Source of the DNA: Dietzia psychralcaliphila
GTDB lineage: Bacteria > Actinomycetota > Actinomycetes > Mycobacteriales > Mycobacteriaceae
Direction: 5' to 3'
NCBI RefSeq assembly: GCF_003096095.1
Contig: NZ_CP015453.1
Coordinates: forward strand, 2,790,001-2,854,000
DNA: 64,000 nucleotides
Each line of letters begins with the position of its first letter. Position 1 is the stretch's first letter. The notes under the pieces are model-generated. The model did not search any database. It was not told the DNA's origin and saw only the letters and a program-made list of their open reading frames with translations. The translations under genes and the position numbers were made by a program. Shown here one piece after another: positions 53,075-60,721 of the stretch.

Positions 53075-54226
53075 TCAGAGCAGATCGTGGCAACGGCGGA
53101 CCCGGTCGAGCCACCAGTCCCGGCGGTCGCCGCACACCCGCAGGTCGTCCAGCCTCGCCGGGTCCGGGGACACCGCCACCACGGGGAGATGGCCGTCTAC
53201 CAGCGCGAACACGCCCGGTTCGACCACGTCCTCCACGAAGAACCCGCCGGTGCCCAGGCCGGCGGCGGGGATCTCGTCGTCGCCTCTCGTTCCGCCACCT
53301 CCCGGGCCGCCACCTCCCGGGCCGCCATCTCCCGGGCCGCTGTGTCCCGCGCCCACCGGCCCGGAGCGGCCACCCGGCAGCGCCGCAGCCGCCGCGACGC
53401 CGGCCGCGACCCCCACCGCCGAGTCCAACGCGCTCGAGACGGTGACCGGTATGCCGAGTTCAGAGGCCACGGCCAGCAGTCGGCGGGGCCCACCCAACGG
53501 CGCGACCTTGACCACCGCGCGGTCGGCGCCGCCCGCCCTCACCACGCGTAGGGGGTCCTCGGCCCGCCGGATGGACTCGTCGGCGGCCACGTCCACGTGC
53601 ACCCCGTCCGCCGCCAGGCGCGCGCGCAGCTGCACGAGTTCCTCGACGCTCGCGCAGGGCTGCTCGACGTACTCCAGGCCCTGGCCGTCGAGGGAGACCG
53701 GCCCGGTGCCCGGCGCGCGGGTGCAGTCGACCGCCCGGACGGCCTGGTCCAGGACCCGGACGGCATGCGCGGCCTCGGCGACCGACCAGGCCCCGTTGGC
53801 GTCCACCCGGATCCTGGCCTCGGGGCGGGCCTGCAGGACGGCGGCGACCCGGGCGACGTCGTCGACGAGCTGCTGCCCCTTCTCCGCCACCTTGACCTTG
53901 ACCGTGGTGCAGCCGGGGAAGCGGTCGAGGATTCCCGCCACCTCGCTCGCGGCGACCGCCGGGACCGTGGCGTTGACGGCGACCCGCGAGCGCAGGGCCG
54001 GAGGCGGCCCCTGCCACGCCATCTCGAGCGCCGAGCGCAGCCAGTGGGCGGCCTCCGGGTCGTCGTACTCCGGGAAGGCACCGAACTCGCCCCACCCCGC
54101 CGGGCCCTCGACCAGCGCCACCTCCCGCTCGGTGATGCCGCGGAACCGGACCCGCATCGGTAGGGCCACCACGTGGACGCGGGCGAGCAGATCGTCGATC
54201 GACTCGGGGCGCGGCACGGATGTCAT
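53075..54226 (-). CDS. menC: o-succinylbenzoate synthase MenC
   Basis: This 383-aa enolase-superfamily enzyme dehydrates SHCHC to o-succinylbenzoate. Visible active-site parts are TVKVKVAEKG (catalytic Lys pair, about 108-117), RIRVDANGAWS (metal Asp, about 139-149), GLEYVEQP (metal Glu), DVAADES (metal Asp) and AVVKVAPLGGP (second Lys). Residues about 293-315 are a Gly/Pro-rich insert from a 15-bp repeat, which makes it longer than mycobacterial MenC. ATG 54226 lies only 23 bp from the menB start on the other strand. Confidence 0.93.
   Translation of the reverse strand: MTSVPRPESIDDLLARVHVVALPMRVRFRGITEREVALVEGPAGWGEFGAFPEYDDPEAAHWLRSALEMAWQGPPPALRSRVAVNATVPAVAASEVAGILDRFPGCTTVKVKVAEKGQQLVDDVARVAAVLQARPEARIRVDANGAWSVAEAAHAVRVLDQAVRAVDCTRAPGTGPVSLDGQGLEYVEQPCASVEELVQLRARLAADGVHVDVAADESIRRAEDPLRVVRAGGADRAVVKVAPLGGPRRLLAVASELGIPVTVSSALDSAVGVAAGVAAAAALPGGRSGPVGAGHSGPGDGGPGGGGPGGGGTRGDDEIPAAGLGTGGFFVEDVVEPGVFALVDGHLPVVAVSPDPARLDDLRVCGDRRDWWLDRVRRCHDLL
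53292..53336. repeat. 15-bp tandem repeat in menC
   Basis: Three copies of CCGCCACCTCCCGGG (53292-53306, 53307-53321, and 53322-53336 with one change), then a decayed fourth. It is read on the minus strand as PGGGG units and is in frame. Confidence 0.93.
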
Positions 54227-54232
54227 GGCTCC

Positions 54233-54242
54233 ACGCTAACGT
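54233..54242. promoter_or_regulatory. shared bidirectional -10 element of menC and menB
   Basis: The 10-bp stretch ACGCTAACGT gives TAACGT on the plus strand (54237-54242), 7 nt before the menB ATG. It gives TAGCGT on the minus strand (54238-54233), 6 nt before the menC ATG. The two hexamers share the central TA. Only 23 bp separate the start codons, so neither gene has room for a normal leader. Confidence 0.6.
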
Positions 54243-54249
54243 CGAACCC

Positions 54250-55233
54250 ATGACCGAGAGCAGCGCAGCGCAGGGCGAGACCGCGAACCCGTTCGATCCG
54301 ACGCAGTGGCGGGAGGTCGAGGGCTTCCGCAACGGCGAGGACCTGACGGACCTGACCTACCACCGCCACGTGGGCGAGGGCCGGGCCAACGGGATCGTGC
54401 GGATCGCCTTCGACCGCCCGGAGGTGCGCAACGCCTTCCGGCCGCACACCGTGGACGAGCTGTACCGGGTGTTCGACCACGCCCGCCGCTCCCCCGACGT
54501 GGGCACGGTGCTGTTCACCGGGAACGGGCCGAGCGCCAAGGACGGCGGCTGGGCGTTCTGCTCGGGCGGCGACCAGCGGATCCGGGGCCGGTCGGGATAC
54601 CAGTACTCGACCGAGCACGACGGGGACGTCGCCGGTGCGACCGCCGACAAGGTCGACGAGGCGCGGGTCAAGGCCGAGGGTGGCCGGCTGCACATCCTCG
54701 AGGTCCAGCGGCTCATCCGCACCATGCCCAAGGTGGTGATCTGCCTGGTCAACGGGTGGGCGGCCGGTGGTGGGCACTCCCTGCACGTGGTGAGCGACCT
54801 GACCCTGGCCTCCCGGGAGCACGCCCGGTTCAAGCAGACCGACGCCGACGTGGGGTCGTTCGATGCCGGCTACGGTAGCGCCTACCTGGCCAAGCAGGTG
54901 GGTCAGAAGCTCGCGCGCGAGATCTTCTTCCTGGGCCAGCCCTACACCGCCGAGGAGATGTTCCACATGGGCGCGGTCAACCGGGTCGTGGACCACGCCG
55001 AGCTCGAGAGCACGGCGATCGAGTGGGCGCGGCAGATCAACGGAAAGTCGCCCACCGCGCAGCGCATGCTCAAGTTCGCGTTCAACCTCGCCGACGACGG
55101 CCTGATGGGCCAGCAGGTGTTCGCCGGCGAGGCCACCCGCCTGGCCTACATGACCGACGAGGCGGTGGAGGGGCGCGACGCGTTCCTGGAGAAGCGCGAC
55201 CCGAACTGGGACGACTTCCCCTACTACTACTGA
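54250..55233 (+). CDS. menB: 1,4-dihydroxy-2-naphthoyl-CoA synthase MenB
   Basis: This 327-aa crotonase-fold enzyme closes the naphthoate ring from o-succinylbenzoyl-CoA. Features are RIAFDRPEVRNAFRP (about 57-71), AFCSGGDQRIRG (oxyanion region, about 108-119), INGWAAGGGHSL-like VNGWAAGGGHSLHVV (about 169-183) and TDADVGSFDAGYGS with the active Asp/Tyr. It ends DDFPYYY. ATG 54250 agrees with the MenB start and with the -10 just upstream; the longer frame to 54220 is rejected. Confidence 0.96.
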   Translation: MTESSAAQGETANPFDPTQWREVEGFRNGEDLTDLTYHRHVGEGRANGIVRIAFDRPEVRNAFRPHTVDELYRVFDHARRSPDVGTVLFTGNGPSAKDGGWAFCSGGDQRIRGRSGYQYSTEHDGDVAGATADKVDEARVKAEGGRLHILEVQRLIRTMPKVVICLVNGWAAGGGHSLHVVSDLTLASREHARFKQTDADVGSFDAGYGSAYLAKQVGQKLAREIFFLGQPYTAEEMFHMGAVNRVVDHAELESTAIEWARQINGKSPTAQRMLKFAFNLADDGLMGQQVFAGEATRLAYMTDEAVEGRDAFLEKRDPNWDDFPYYY

Positions 55234-55257
55234 CCAGGCGGCGACACGAGCCGCGGA

Positions 55258-55263
55258 TACAGT
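55258..55263 (+). promoter_or_regulatory. possible -10 element for leaderless hsdR
   Basis: TACAGT (55258-55263) fits TAnnnT and is followed by 6 nt and the ATG of hsdR, so the transcript may begin at the start codon. The menB-hsdR gap is only 36 bp. Confidence 0.45.
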
Positions 55264-55269
55264 GCTCAC

Positions 55270-57696
55270 ATGACGAGCAAACAGCGCGGCCCACTCGAGC
55301 GCGACACGTGTCGCGACCTTGTGGTGCCCGCCCTCCGCACGGCTGGCTGGGCGGCAGAGGCGATCACGCCGGAGTATGCGCTCGCTCAGACGATGCGAAC
55401 TGGACCGGATGGCACGGTCCAGGCGCTCCCCGGTCGGCGCGTGGATTATGTTCTCGAGATCGCCCCGGGTCAGCCGGTCGCCGTCGTCGAAGCCAAGCGT
55501 GCGTACCGCTCGGCTCGAGATGGGCTCCAACAGGCGCTCGACTACGCCAAGAAGCTCGAGGTCCCCCTCGCCATCGCGACGAACGGGTCCGAGATCATCG
55601 TCCATGACCGCTCGGCCGGGACTGAACGGAAGGTGGACGGATTCCCCACGCCTGTCGAGGCGTGGGACTCCTACCGCACATTCATGAAGCTCGACGGGCC
55701 GGAGGCCGACCTCCTCCTCGAGCCACTCAGTAGGAGGAAGGTCTCGACTGACGGAACGATCCACGAACCCCGCTACTACCAGGCGCTGGCGATCAGCGCG
55801 GTCCTCCGGGCGCTCGCCCGAGGTGATCAGCGGATCCTGCTCCTCATGGCCACTGGCACAGGCAAGACGTTCACCGCGATGCAGATCGTCGCCAAGATTC
55901 TCGGATACCAGGAGAAAGTGAGGCCCGAGGAAAACTACAGGGTGCTCTACCTGGCCGATCGGGACGTGCTCCTCACTCAGCCGATGCGCAACGACTTCGG
56001 TCCGGCCTTCGGCAACGAGCGGCTGCAACGTGTCCGGCTGGGCGCCGACCAGAGCGGGGAGCTGTACTTCGCGAGCTACCAGGCATTGCACCAGGGGGCA
56101 GTCGGTGAGGAACTCCTCGAGCAGTTTCCCCGAGACTTCTTCGACCTCGTCATCGTCGACGAGTGCCATCGCGGAAGTGCCACCGCCAACTCTCGATGGC
56201 GCGGCACCCTCGACCACTTCGCCTCCGCGATCCACCTCGGACTCACGGCCACCCCGCGCGACGACACGGTCCACAGCTACGAGTACTTCGGCAACCCTGT
56301 CTACCGCTACTCCCTCCGCGACGGGATCGAGGACGGCTACCTCGCTCCCTACCGAATTCGGCGGGTGATCCTCGACGCCGACGCCGAGGGCTGGACGCCC
56401 GACCCCGGGCAGCGGGATCTCTACGGCCGCGAGATACCGGCGGGGGTGTACACCACTCGCGACTACGAGCGCGCCCTCTCACTCCTGCCTCGCACCAGGG
56501 CCATGGCCCACCACCTGTCCGGGCTGCTTCGGCAGAACTCTGAGCACAAGGCGATCGTCTTCTGTGTGAGCACGCAGCATGCCGACGACGTCCGGTCCGC
56601 CCTCATCGCCGAGAACCCGGACCTCGTCCGCGCGGATCCTGAATGGGTCGTCCGGATCGTCGGCGTGGAGGAGGAGAAGGTGCGTCTACTCGAGGCGTTC
56701 TGCGACACGGAGTCGGCGTCGCCGGTCGTCGCCACCACGTCCCGGCTCCTGTCCACCGGCGTTGACGTCCCCGACCTGCGGTACGTCGTAATCTTCCGAC
56801 CGGTGGGCTCGTCCATCGAGTTCAAGCAGATCGTCGGCCGAGGCACCAGGCTCTTCCCCGAGGGCGGAAAAGCTGCATTCGAGGTGGTCGACTACGTCGG
56901 TGCCTCTCAGCATTTCAGTGACCCGGACTTCGACGGCACGCCCCCCGACATCACGATAGAGACGACGAACGGCAGTGGCGACGTCGTCGACTCCACTTCC
57001 GAGCCCGGTAGCGACTCGACCGGAACCGGCGCCCCCGCGCCCGCCGACCCGATGCTGAACGAGCCCGAACCCGAGTTTCGGACCGAGGACCCTGACGACG
57101 TCGACAACCCCGGCGGGACCAGAGAGCCCCGAACTACTTACGTCGTGGTCGACGGCATCGTGACGGTGACCTCGGAGGCGGCGATGGTGATCGACAGGTC
57201 GACCGGCGAGCCCCGGATGGTCGAGGTCCGGACTGTGGTCGAGGGCACCATGTCCGGCTTCGGTGACGCCGCCTCGCTCGGCGCGCTGTGGGCGGACGAG
57301 TCCACCCGCCACGAGATCCTCGAGTCCCTGGCGGGGCGGGGAATCGACGTTGACGGACTCAGGGCACTTGCAGACGAGTCGGGTTCCGACTTGTTCGACG
57401 TACTTCTCTCGATGGCGTTCCAGACGCCGGTCCGGACGCGTGCCGAGCGGGCCCGCCGTGCACGGGAATCGCACGCCGAGGAGATCCGCGCCCAAAGCGA
57501 GGCCGGCCGAGCCGTTCTCGTCGGGCTCCTCCAGCGGTACGAGGGATTCGGCATCGACGACATCTCGATGCGCACCGTCCGGCTCCGGCCGATCTCTAAC
57601 GCGGGGAGCATTTCCGAGATCGCCAGTGCGATGGGCGGCCCAGACGCTCTGCGCGAGGCAGTACGCCAGGTTCCCGACTGGCTCTACGGCGCGTAG
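55270..57696 (+). CDS. hsdR: type I restriction endonuclease subunit HsdR
   Basis: This 808-aa motor/nuclease subunit has an N-terminal PD-(D/E)xK nuclease: Asp59, then E74-A-K76. The SF2 helicase core has Walker A MATGTGKT (193-200), DECH (297-300), LGLTATP, and motif VI FKQIVGRGTRLFP near 520. A polar Pro/Glu/Asp linker (about 555-625) and a helical C-terminal domain follow. Length and order suit the EcoEI-type HsdR. Together with HsdM and HsdS it cuts unmethylated DNA far from its site. It is separated from hsdMS by abiEi-abiEii. Confidence 0.95.
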   Translation: MTSKQRGPLERDTCRDLVVPALRTAGWAAEAITPEYALAQTMRTGPDGTVQALPGRRVDYVLEIAPGQPVAVVEAKRAYRSARDGLQQALDYAKKLEVPLAIATNGSEIIVHDRSAGTERKVDGFPTPVEAWDSYRTFMKLDGPEADLLLEPLSRRKVSTDGTIHEPRYYQALAISAVLRALARGDQRILLLMATGTGKTFTAMQIVAKILGYQEKVRPEENYRVLYLADRDVLLTQPMRNDFGPAFGNERLQRVRLGADQSGELYFASYQALHQGAVGEELLEQFPRDFFDLVIVDECHRGSATANSRWRGTLDHFASAIHLGLTATPRDDTVHSYEYFGNPVYRYSLRDGIEDGYLAPYRIRRVILDADAEGWTPDPGQRDLYGREIPAGVYTTRDYERALSLLPRTRAMAHHLSGLLRQNSEHKAIVFCVSTQHADDVRSALIAENPDLVRADPEWVVRIVGVEEEKVRLLEAFCDTESASPVVATTSRLLSTGVDVPDLRYVVIFRPVGSSIEFKQIVGRGTRLFPEGGKAAFEVVDYVGASQHFSDPDFDGTPPDITIETTNGSGDVVDSTSEPGSDSTGTGAPAPADPMLNEPEPEFRTEDPDDVDNPGGTREPRTTYVVVDGIVTVTSEAAMVIDRSTGEPRMVEVRTVVEGTMSGFGDAASLGALWADESTRHEILESLAGRGIDVDGLRALADESGSDLFDVLLSMAFQTPVRTRAERARRARESHAEEIRAQSEAGRAVLVGLLQRYEGFGIDDISMRTVRLRPISNAGSISEIASAMGGPDALREAVRQVPDWLYGA

Positions 57697-57710
57697 CTAC
57701 ACACTTACTT

Positions 57711-57761
57711 TAGTTTCGCGAAAACAATTGACGCGAAACTATACGGTTCTTTGATTTCGCG
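57711..57761. promoter_or_regulatory. inverted repeat and third half-site upstream of abiEi (probable AbiEi operator)
   Basis: TAGTTTCGCG (57711-57720) and CGCGAAACTA (57732-57741) form a perfect 10-bp dyad around an 11-bp A/T-rich spacer. A third half-site, TGATTTCGCG, differing in two bases, lies at 57752-57761. All lie in the 84-bp gap before abiEi, in sequence clearly richer in A/T than its surroundings. AbiEi proteins are known to repress their operon by binding inverted repeats. Confidence 0.7.
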
Positions 57762-57768
57762 CCGATGG

Positions 57769-57774
57769 TAGGCT
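57769..57774 (+). promoter_or_regulatory. possible -10 element for leaderless abiEi-abiEii-hsdM-hsdS
   Basis: TAGGCT (57769-57774) fits TAnnnT and ends 6 nt before the abiEi ATG. The inverted repeat and third half-site lie just upstream, where a bound repressor would cover the -35 area. Confidence 0.42.
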
Positions 57775-57780
57775 CCTTGC

Positions 57781-58377
57781 ATGACCGCCTCCTCGCTCGA
57801 CCTACGCCGCCGCCTACACGCGGTCGCGTTCGGTCAGGCGGGCTATTTCTCTTCCGCCCAGGCCGTAGAGGCCGGGTACTCGCACCAGGCGCAGAAGTAC
57901 CACGTGGACGCCGGGAACTGGACCAGAGTCGACCGTGGCATCTTCCGACTCCCCGACTGGCCGCCCAGTCCCGAGGACGAGTATGTCAGGTGGACCCTGT
58001 GGAGCCGGGGTCGCGGAGTTGTCTCGCACGAGTCGGCTCTTCGTGCCCACATTCTCTCAGACGCCGACCCGGCGCGCCTGCACCTGACGGTGCCCCCGGG
58101 GTTCCGCGCCCAAGACGATTTCGTGGTCACCCACATCGGTGAGCTTGATCCAGCCGACCGAATCGACCACCACGGTTGGTCGGTCACCTCGATCCCACGC
58201 ACACTCGCCGACGTCGCGGGGACCGAATCAGTCTCGCAGGAAATCGTCGACGACGCGGTCCGTGGCGCCCTCGCCCGCGGGGACACCACGGAGCGCCGCC
58301 TCCGCCGCCTCGCGCACGACCTGCCCGCCGTCGCCGCGCTCCGCTTCGAGCGCGCGTTGGGAACCGTGGGCCAGTGA
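57781..58377 (+). CDS. AbiEi-like type IV antitoxin / transcriptional repressor
   Basis: This 198-aa protein has an N-terminal winged helix-turn-helix of the AbiEi_4 type (about residues 14-58: GYFSSAQAVEAGYS, then WTRVDRGIFRLPDWP). The C-terminal domain (about 70-190) has VSHESAL, LHLTVPPGF and IPRTLADVA, typical of AbiEi. AbiEi neutralises AbiEii without stable binding and represses its own operon. It overlaps abiEii by 4 nt (GTGA). The upstream inverted repeat is its likely operator. Confidence 0.88.
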   Translation: MTASSLDLRRRLHAVAFGQAGYFSSAQAVEAGYSHQAQKYHVDAGNWTRVDRGIFRLPDWPPSPEDEYVRWTLWSRGRGVVSHESALRAHILSDADPARLHLTVPPGFRAQDDFVVTHIGELDPADRIDHHGWSVTSIPRTLADVAGTESVSQEIVDDAVRGALARGDTTERRLRRLAHDLPAVAALRFERALGTVGQ

Positions 58378-59234
58378 CTGACGCCCGCGCCCGGAGCGTC
58401 AATCACCGGCTGCGCAACCTCGCCGCCGAGCACCGAGTTGATCCGCTCCGCCTACGCAACCGTCTGCTCTTCCAGCTCGTCCTGCGGCGTCTCGCGGCGG
58501 ACAGTCGCTGGGTCCTCAAGGGCGGGTTCGCCTTGGAGACCCGTCTCTGGCTTGACGCCCGCAGCACCAAGGACCTCGACCTGGCTCGACTCAGCGCCGG
58601 ATCTCCCGACGCCGACGAGTTGCACGACCTCCTCGACGAGGCGTTGGACCACGATCCGGGAGACGGCTTCCGCCTAGTCGCCCGAGCGCCCCGGCCCGTC
58701 CGCGCGGAGGACGAGCTTCCCACCACGTGGCGGGTGGTGATCGAGGCCTATCTCGGGTCGACCGAGTTCGGGGTCGTCACCCTCGACGTCGTCACCGCCG
58801 ACCACCTTGACGACGACGAGGTGGAGCACCTGCTCGTCGAACCGCTCCTGCTCGGCGAGGCGTTCACCGTCCCCGCCGTAGACGTAGACCGGCACGCAGC
58901 CGAGAAGCTGCACGCCTACTCGCGGATCTACGCGCACAACCGCCCGTCGTCCCGCGTCAAAGACCTCGTCGACCTCGCATTGCTCCTGGACCGTGGCCTC
59001 GTCGATCCGACGCGGTTGGGCGTGCGACTCACCGCGGTCTTTACCGATCGCGACGGCGAGGCGCCACCGGCCGACCTCGAACCACCGCCCGGGTCGTGGG
59101 CCGAGCCGTTCGCCGCCATGGCGGCTGATCTCGGGCTCACTTACCCCGACCACGCCTCCGCGTTCCGCGCCGTCCGCGAGACGTACTTGATCGCACTGTC
59201 CCGCACGCCCCCGACCGAGAAAGACCTCCCATGA
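58374..59234 (+). CDS. AbiEii-like nucleotidyltransferase toxin
   Basis: This 286-aa protein of the AbiEii/MenT nucleotidyltransferase fold has motif I LKGGFALETRLW (about 48-59) with RSTKDLDL (63-70), where the Asp pair binds metal. Later DRHAAEKLHAYSRIY and RVKDLVDLALLL (about 180-210) match motifs III and IV. Such toxins transfer nucleotides, in MenT to tRNA, and give abortive infection. The visible catalytic residues are intact. GTG 58374 overlaps abiEi, and the end overlaps hsdM by 4 nt (ATGA). Confidence 0.87.
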   Translation: MTDARARSVNHRLRNLAAEHRVDPLRLRNRLLFQLVLRRLAADSRWVLKGGFALETRLWLDARSTKDLDLARLSAGSPDADELHDLLDEALDHDPGDGFRLVARAPRPVRAEDELPTTWRVVIEAYLGSTEFGVVTLDVVTADHLDDDEVEHLLVEPLLLGEAFTVPAVDVDRHAAEKLHAYSRIYAHNRPSSRVKDLVDLALLLDRGLVDPTRLGVRLTAVFTDRDGEAPPADLEPPPGSWAEPFAAMAADLGLTYPDHASAFRAVRETYLIALSRTPPTEKDLP

Positions 59235-60721
59235 GCGCCCGCGTCACCGCGAAGGAACCCACCACCCAGGCCCGGCTCCAGTCGGTCATCAAGACCTCCC
59301 GGCAGATCATGCGCAAGGACGCGGGGCTGAACGGCGAGCTGGACCGCCTGCCTCAGCTGGCGTGGCTGCTGTTCCTTAAAGCCTTCGACGACCTCGAGGA
59401 GGAGCGCGCGCTGGTCGACGAGGCCTACGAGCCCGCACTCCCCCAGCCGCTCCGCTGGTCCACCTGGGCGCACGAGAAGTCCGTCACCGGCGCCCCCCTG
59501 ATCGCCTTCGTCAACGAGCGGTTGATTCCGCACCTGCGCACCGTCCACGGATCGGGTCGGCCCGGGGACCCCCACGACACGCTGGGGCACGTCTTCGCCG
59601 ACGTTCGGAACCGGATGCAGTCCGGGCACCTACTCCGGCAGCTGGTCGACCAGGTGGACAAGATCAGCTTTACCTCCCGTGACGAGGTGCACACCATGGC
59701 CATGTTCTACGAGACCATGCTCAAGGAGATGCGGGACGCCGCCGGTGACTCCGGCGAGTTCTACACCCCTCGTCCGGTGATCAGGTTCGTGGTGGACCAG
59801 GTCGACCCGAGGCCCGGCGAGAAGGTCCTGGACCCCGCGTGCGGGACGGGCGGGTTCCTCTCCGAGGCCTACCGGCACATGACCGCCGGGGACATCTCGG
59901 CCGCTGATCATGAGAAGGTCTCCGCCGGGTTGCGCGGGATCGAGAAGAAGGGCCTACCCTACCTGCTGTGCCAGATGAACCTCCTGCTCCAAGGCGTGGA
60001 TCGGCCCAACGTCACCGAGGGCAACGCGCTCATCCACCCGCTGTCTGAGGTCAAGCGGGACGGCGTGGACGTGGTGATGACCAACCCTCCGTTCGGTGGC
60101 GAGGAGGAGCGGCTGATCCTCGAGAACTTCCCCACCACCTTCCGCACCTCCGAGACGGTGTGGCTCTTCTTGCAGTCCGTCATGGCTCGCATCGAGAAGA
60201 GCCCGCGCGGGCGATGCGGGATCGTCGTGCCCAACTCGGTGCTCTTCGACACCGGCGTGGGCGGGCGGATCAAGAATGATCTTCTGACGCGGTTCAACCT
60301 GCACACTGTGGTCCGCCTCCCCAACGGCGTCTTTGCTCCGTACACCCTCATCCCCTCGAACATCCTGTTCTTCGAGAAGGGTGAGCAGGGCCCGGTGTGG
60401 TTCTACGAGGTGCCGCCGCCGGAGGGGCGCAAGAACTACACTAAGACCAAGCCCATGCGCTACGAGGAGTTCGAGCCCTGCCAGCGGTGGTGGGGCGGCG
60501 CGAGCCGCGAGGGCAGAGTCGAGAACGAACAGGCGTGGAAGGTCGATTTCGCAGATATCGAGGCCGGCGGATTCAACCTCGACCTACACAACCCCCACCG
60601 CCCCGACGCGCTGGACCAGCGGCCGCCCGCCGAGCTAGTTGCCGAGTTGATTCAGACAGAGAAGGAACTCCTGGCGGTCTATGAGGAAATGCAGGCGGCC
60701 ATCGCGGAGTTCGAGCTGTGA
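59231..60721 (+). CDS. hsdM: type I DNA methyltransferase subunit HsdM
   Basis: This 496-aa adenine N6-methyltransferase has a helical N-terminal HsdM_N domain (about 10-140). The SAM motif I is VLDPACGTGGFL (about 199-210) and the catalytic NPPF is at 285-288. GEFYTPRPVIRFVV precedes the SAM domain, as in the family. Together with HsdS it methylates the target. It overlaps the abiEii stop by 4 nt and hsdS by 4 nt, so it is translationally coupled to a toxin gene. Confidence 0.95.
   Translation: MSARVTAKEPTTQARLQSVIKTSRQIMRKDAGLNGELDRLPQLAWLLFLKAFDDLEEERALVDEAYEPALPQPLRWSTWAHEKSVTGAPLIAFVNERLIPHLRTVHGSGRPGDPHDTLGHVFADVRNRMQSGHLLRQLVDQVDKISFTSRDEVHTMAMFYETMLKEMRDAAGDSGEFYTPRPVIRFVVDQVDPRPGEKVLDPACGTGGFLSEAYRHMTAGDISAADHEKVSAGLRGIEKKGLPYLLCQMNLLLQGVDRPNVTEGNALIHPLSEVKRDGVDVVMTNPPFGGEEERLILENFPTTFRTSETVWLFLQSVMARIEKSPRGRCGIVVPNSVLFDTGVGGRIKNDLLTRFNLHTVVRLPNGVFAPYTLIPSNILFFEKGEQGPVWFYEVPPPEGRKNYTKTKPMRYEEFEPCQRWWGGASREGRVENEQAWKVDFADIEAGGFNLDLHNPHRPDALDQRPPAELVAELIQTEKELLAVYEEMQAAIAEFEL

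Noticed and set aside
54223-56274. 683-aa open frame opposite to menB and hsdR
   Set aside because: It lies antisense to two well-recognised genes, and its composition (Gly, Arg, Val, His) is typical of antisense high-GC frames.
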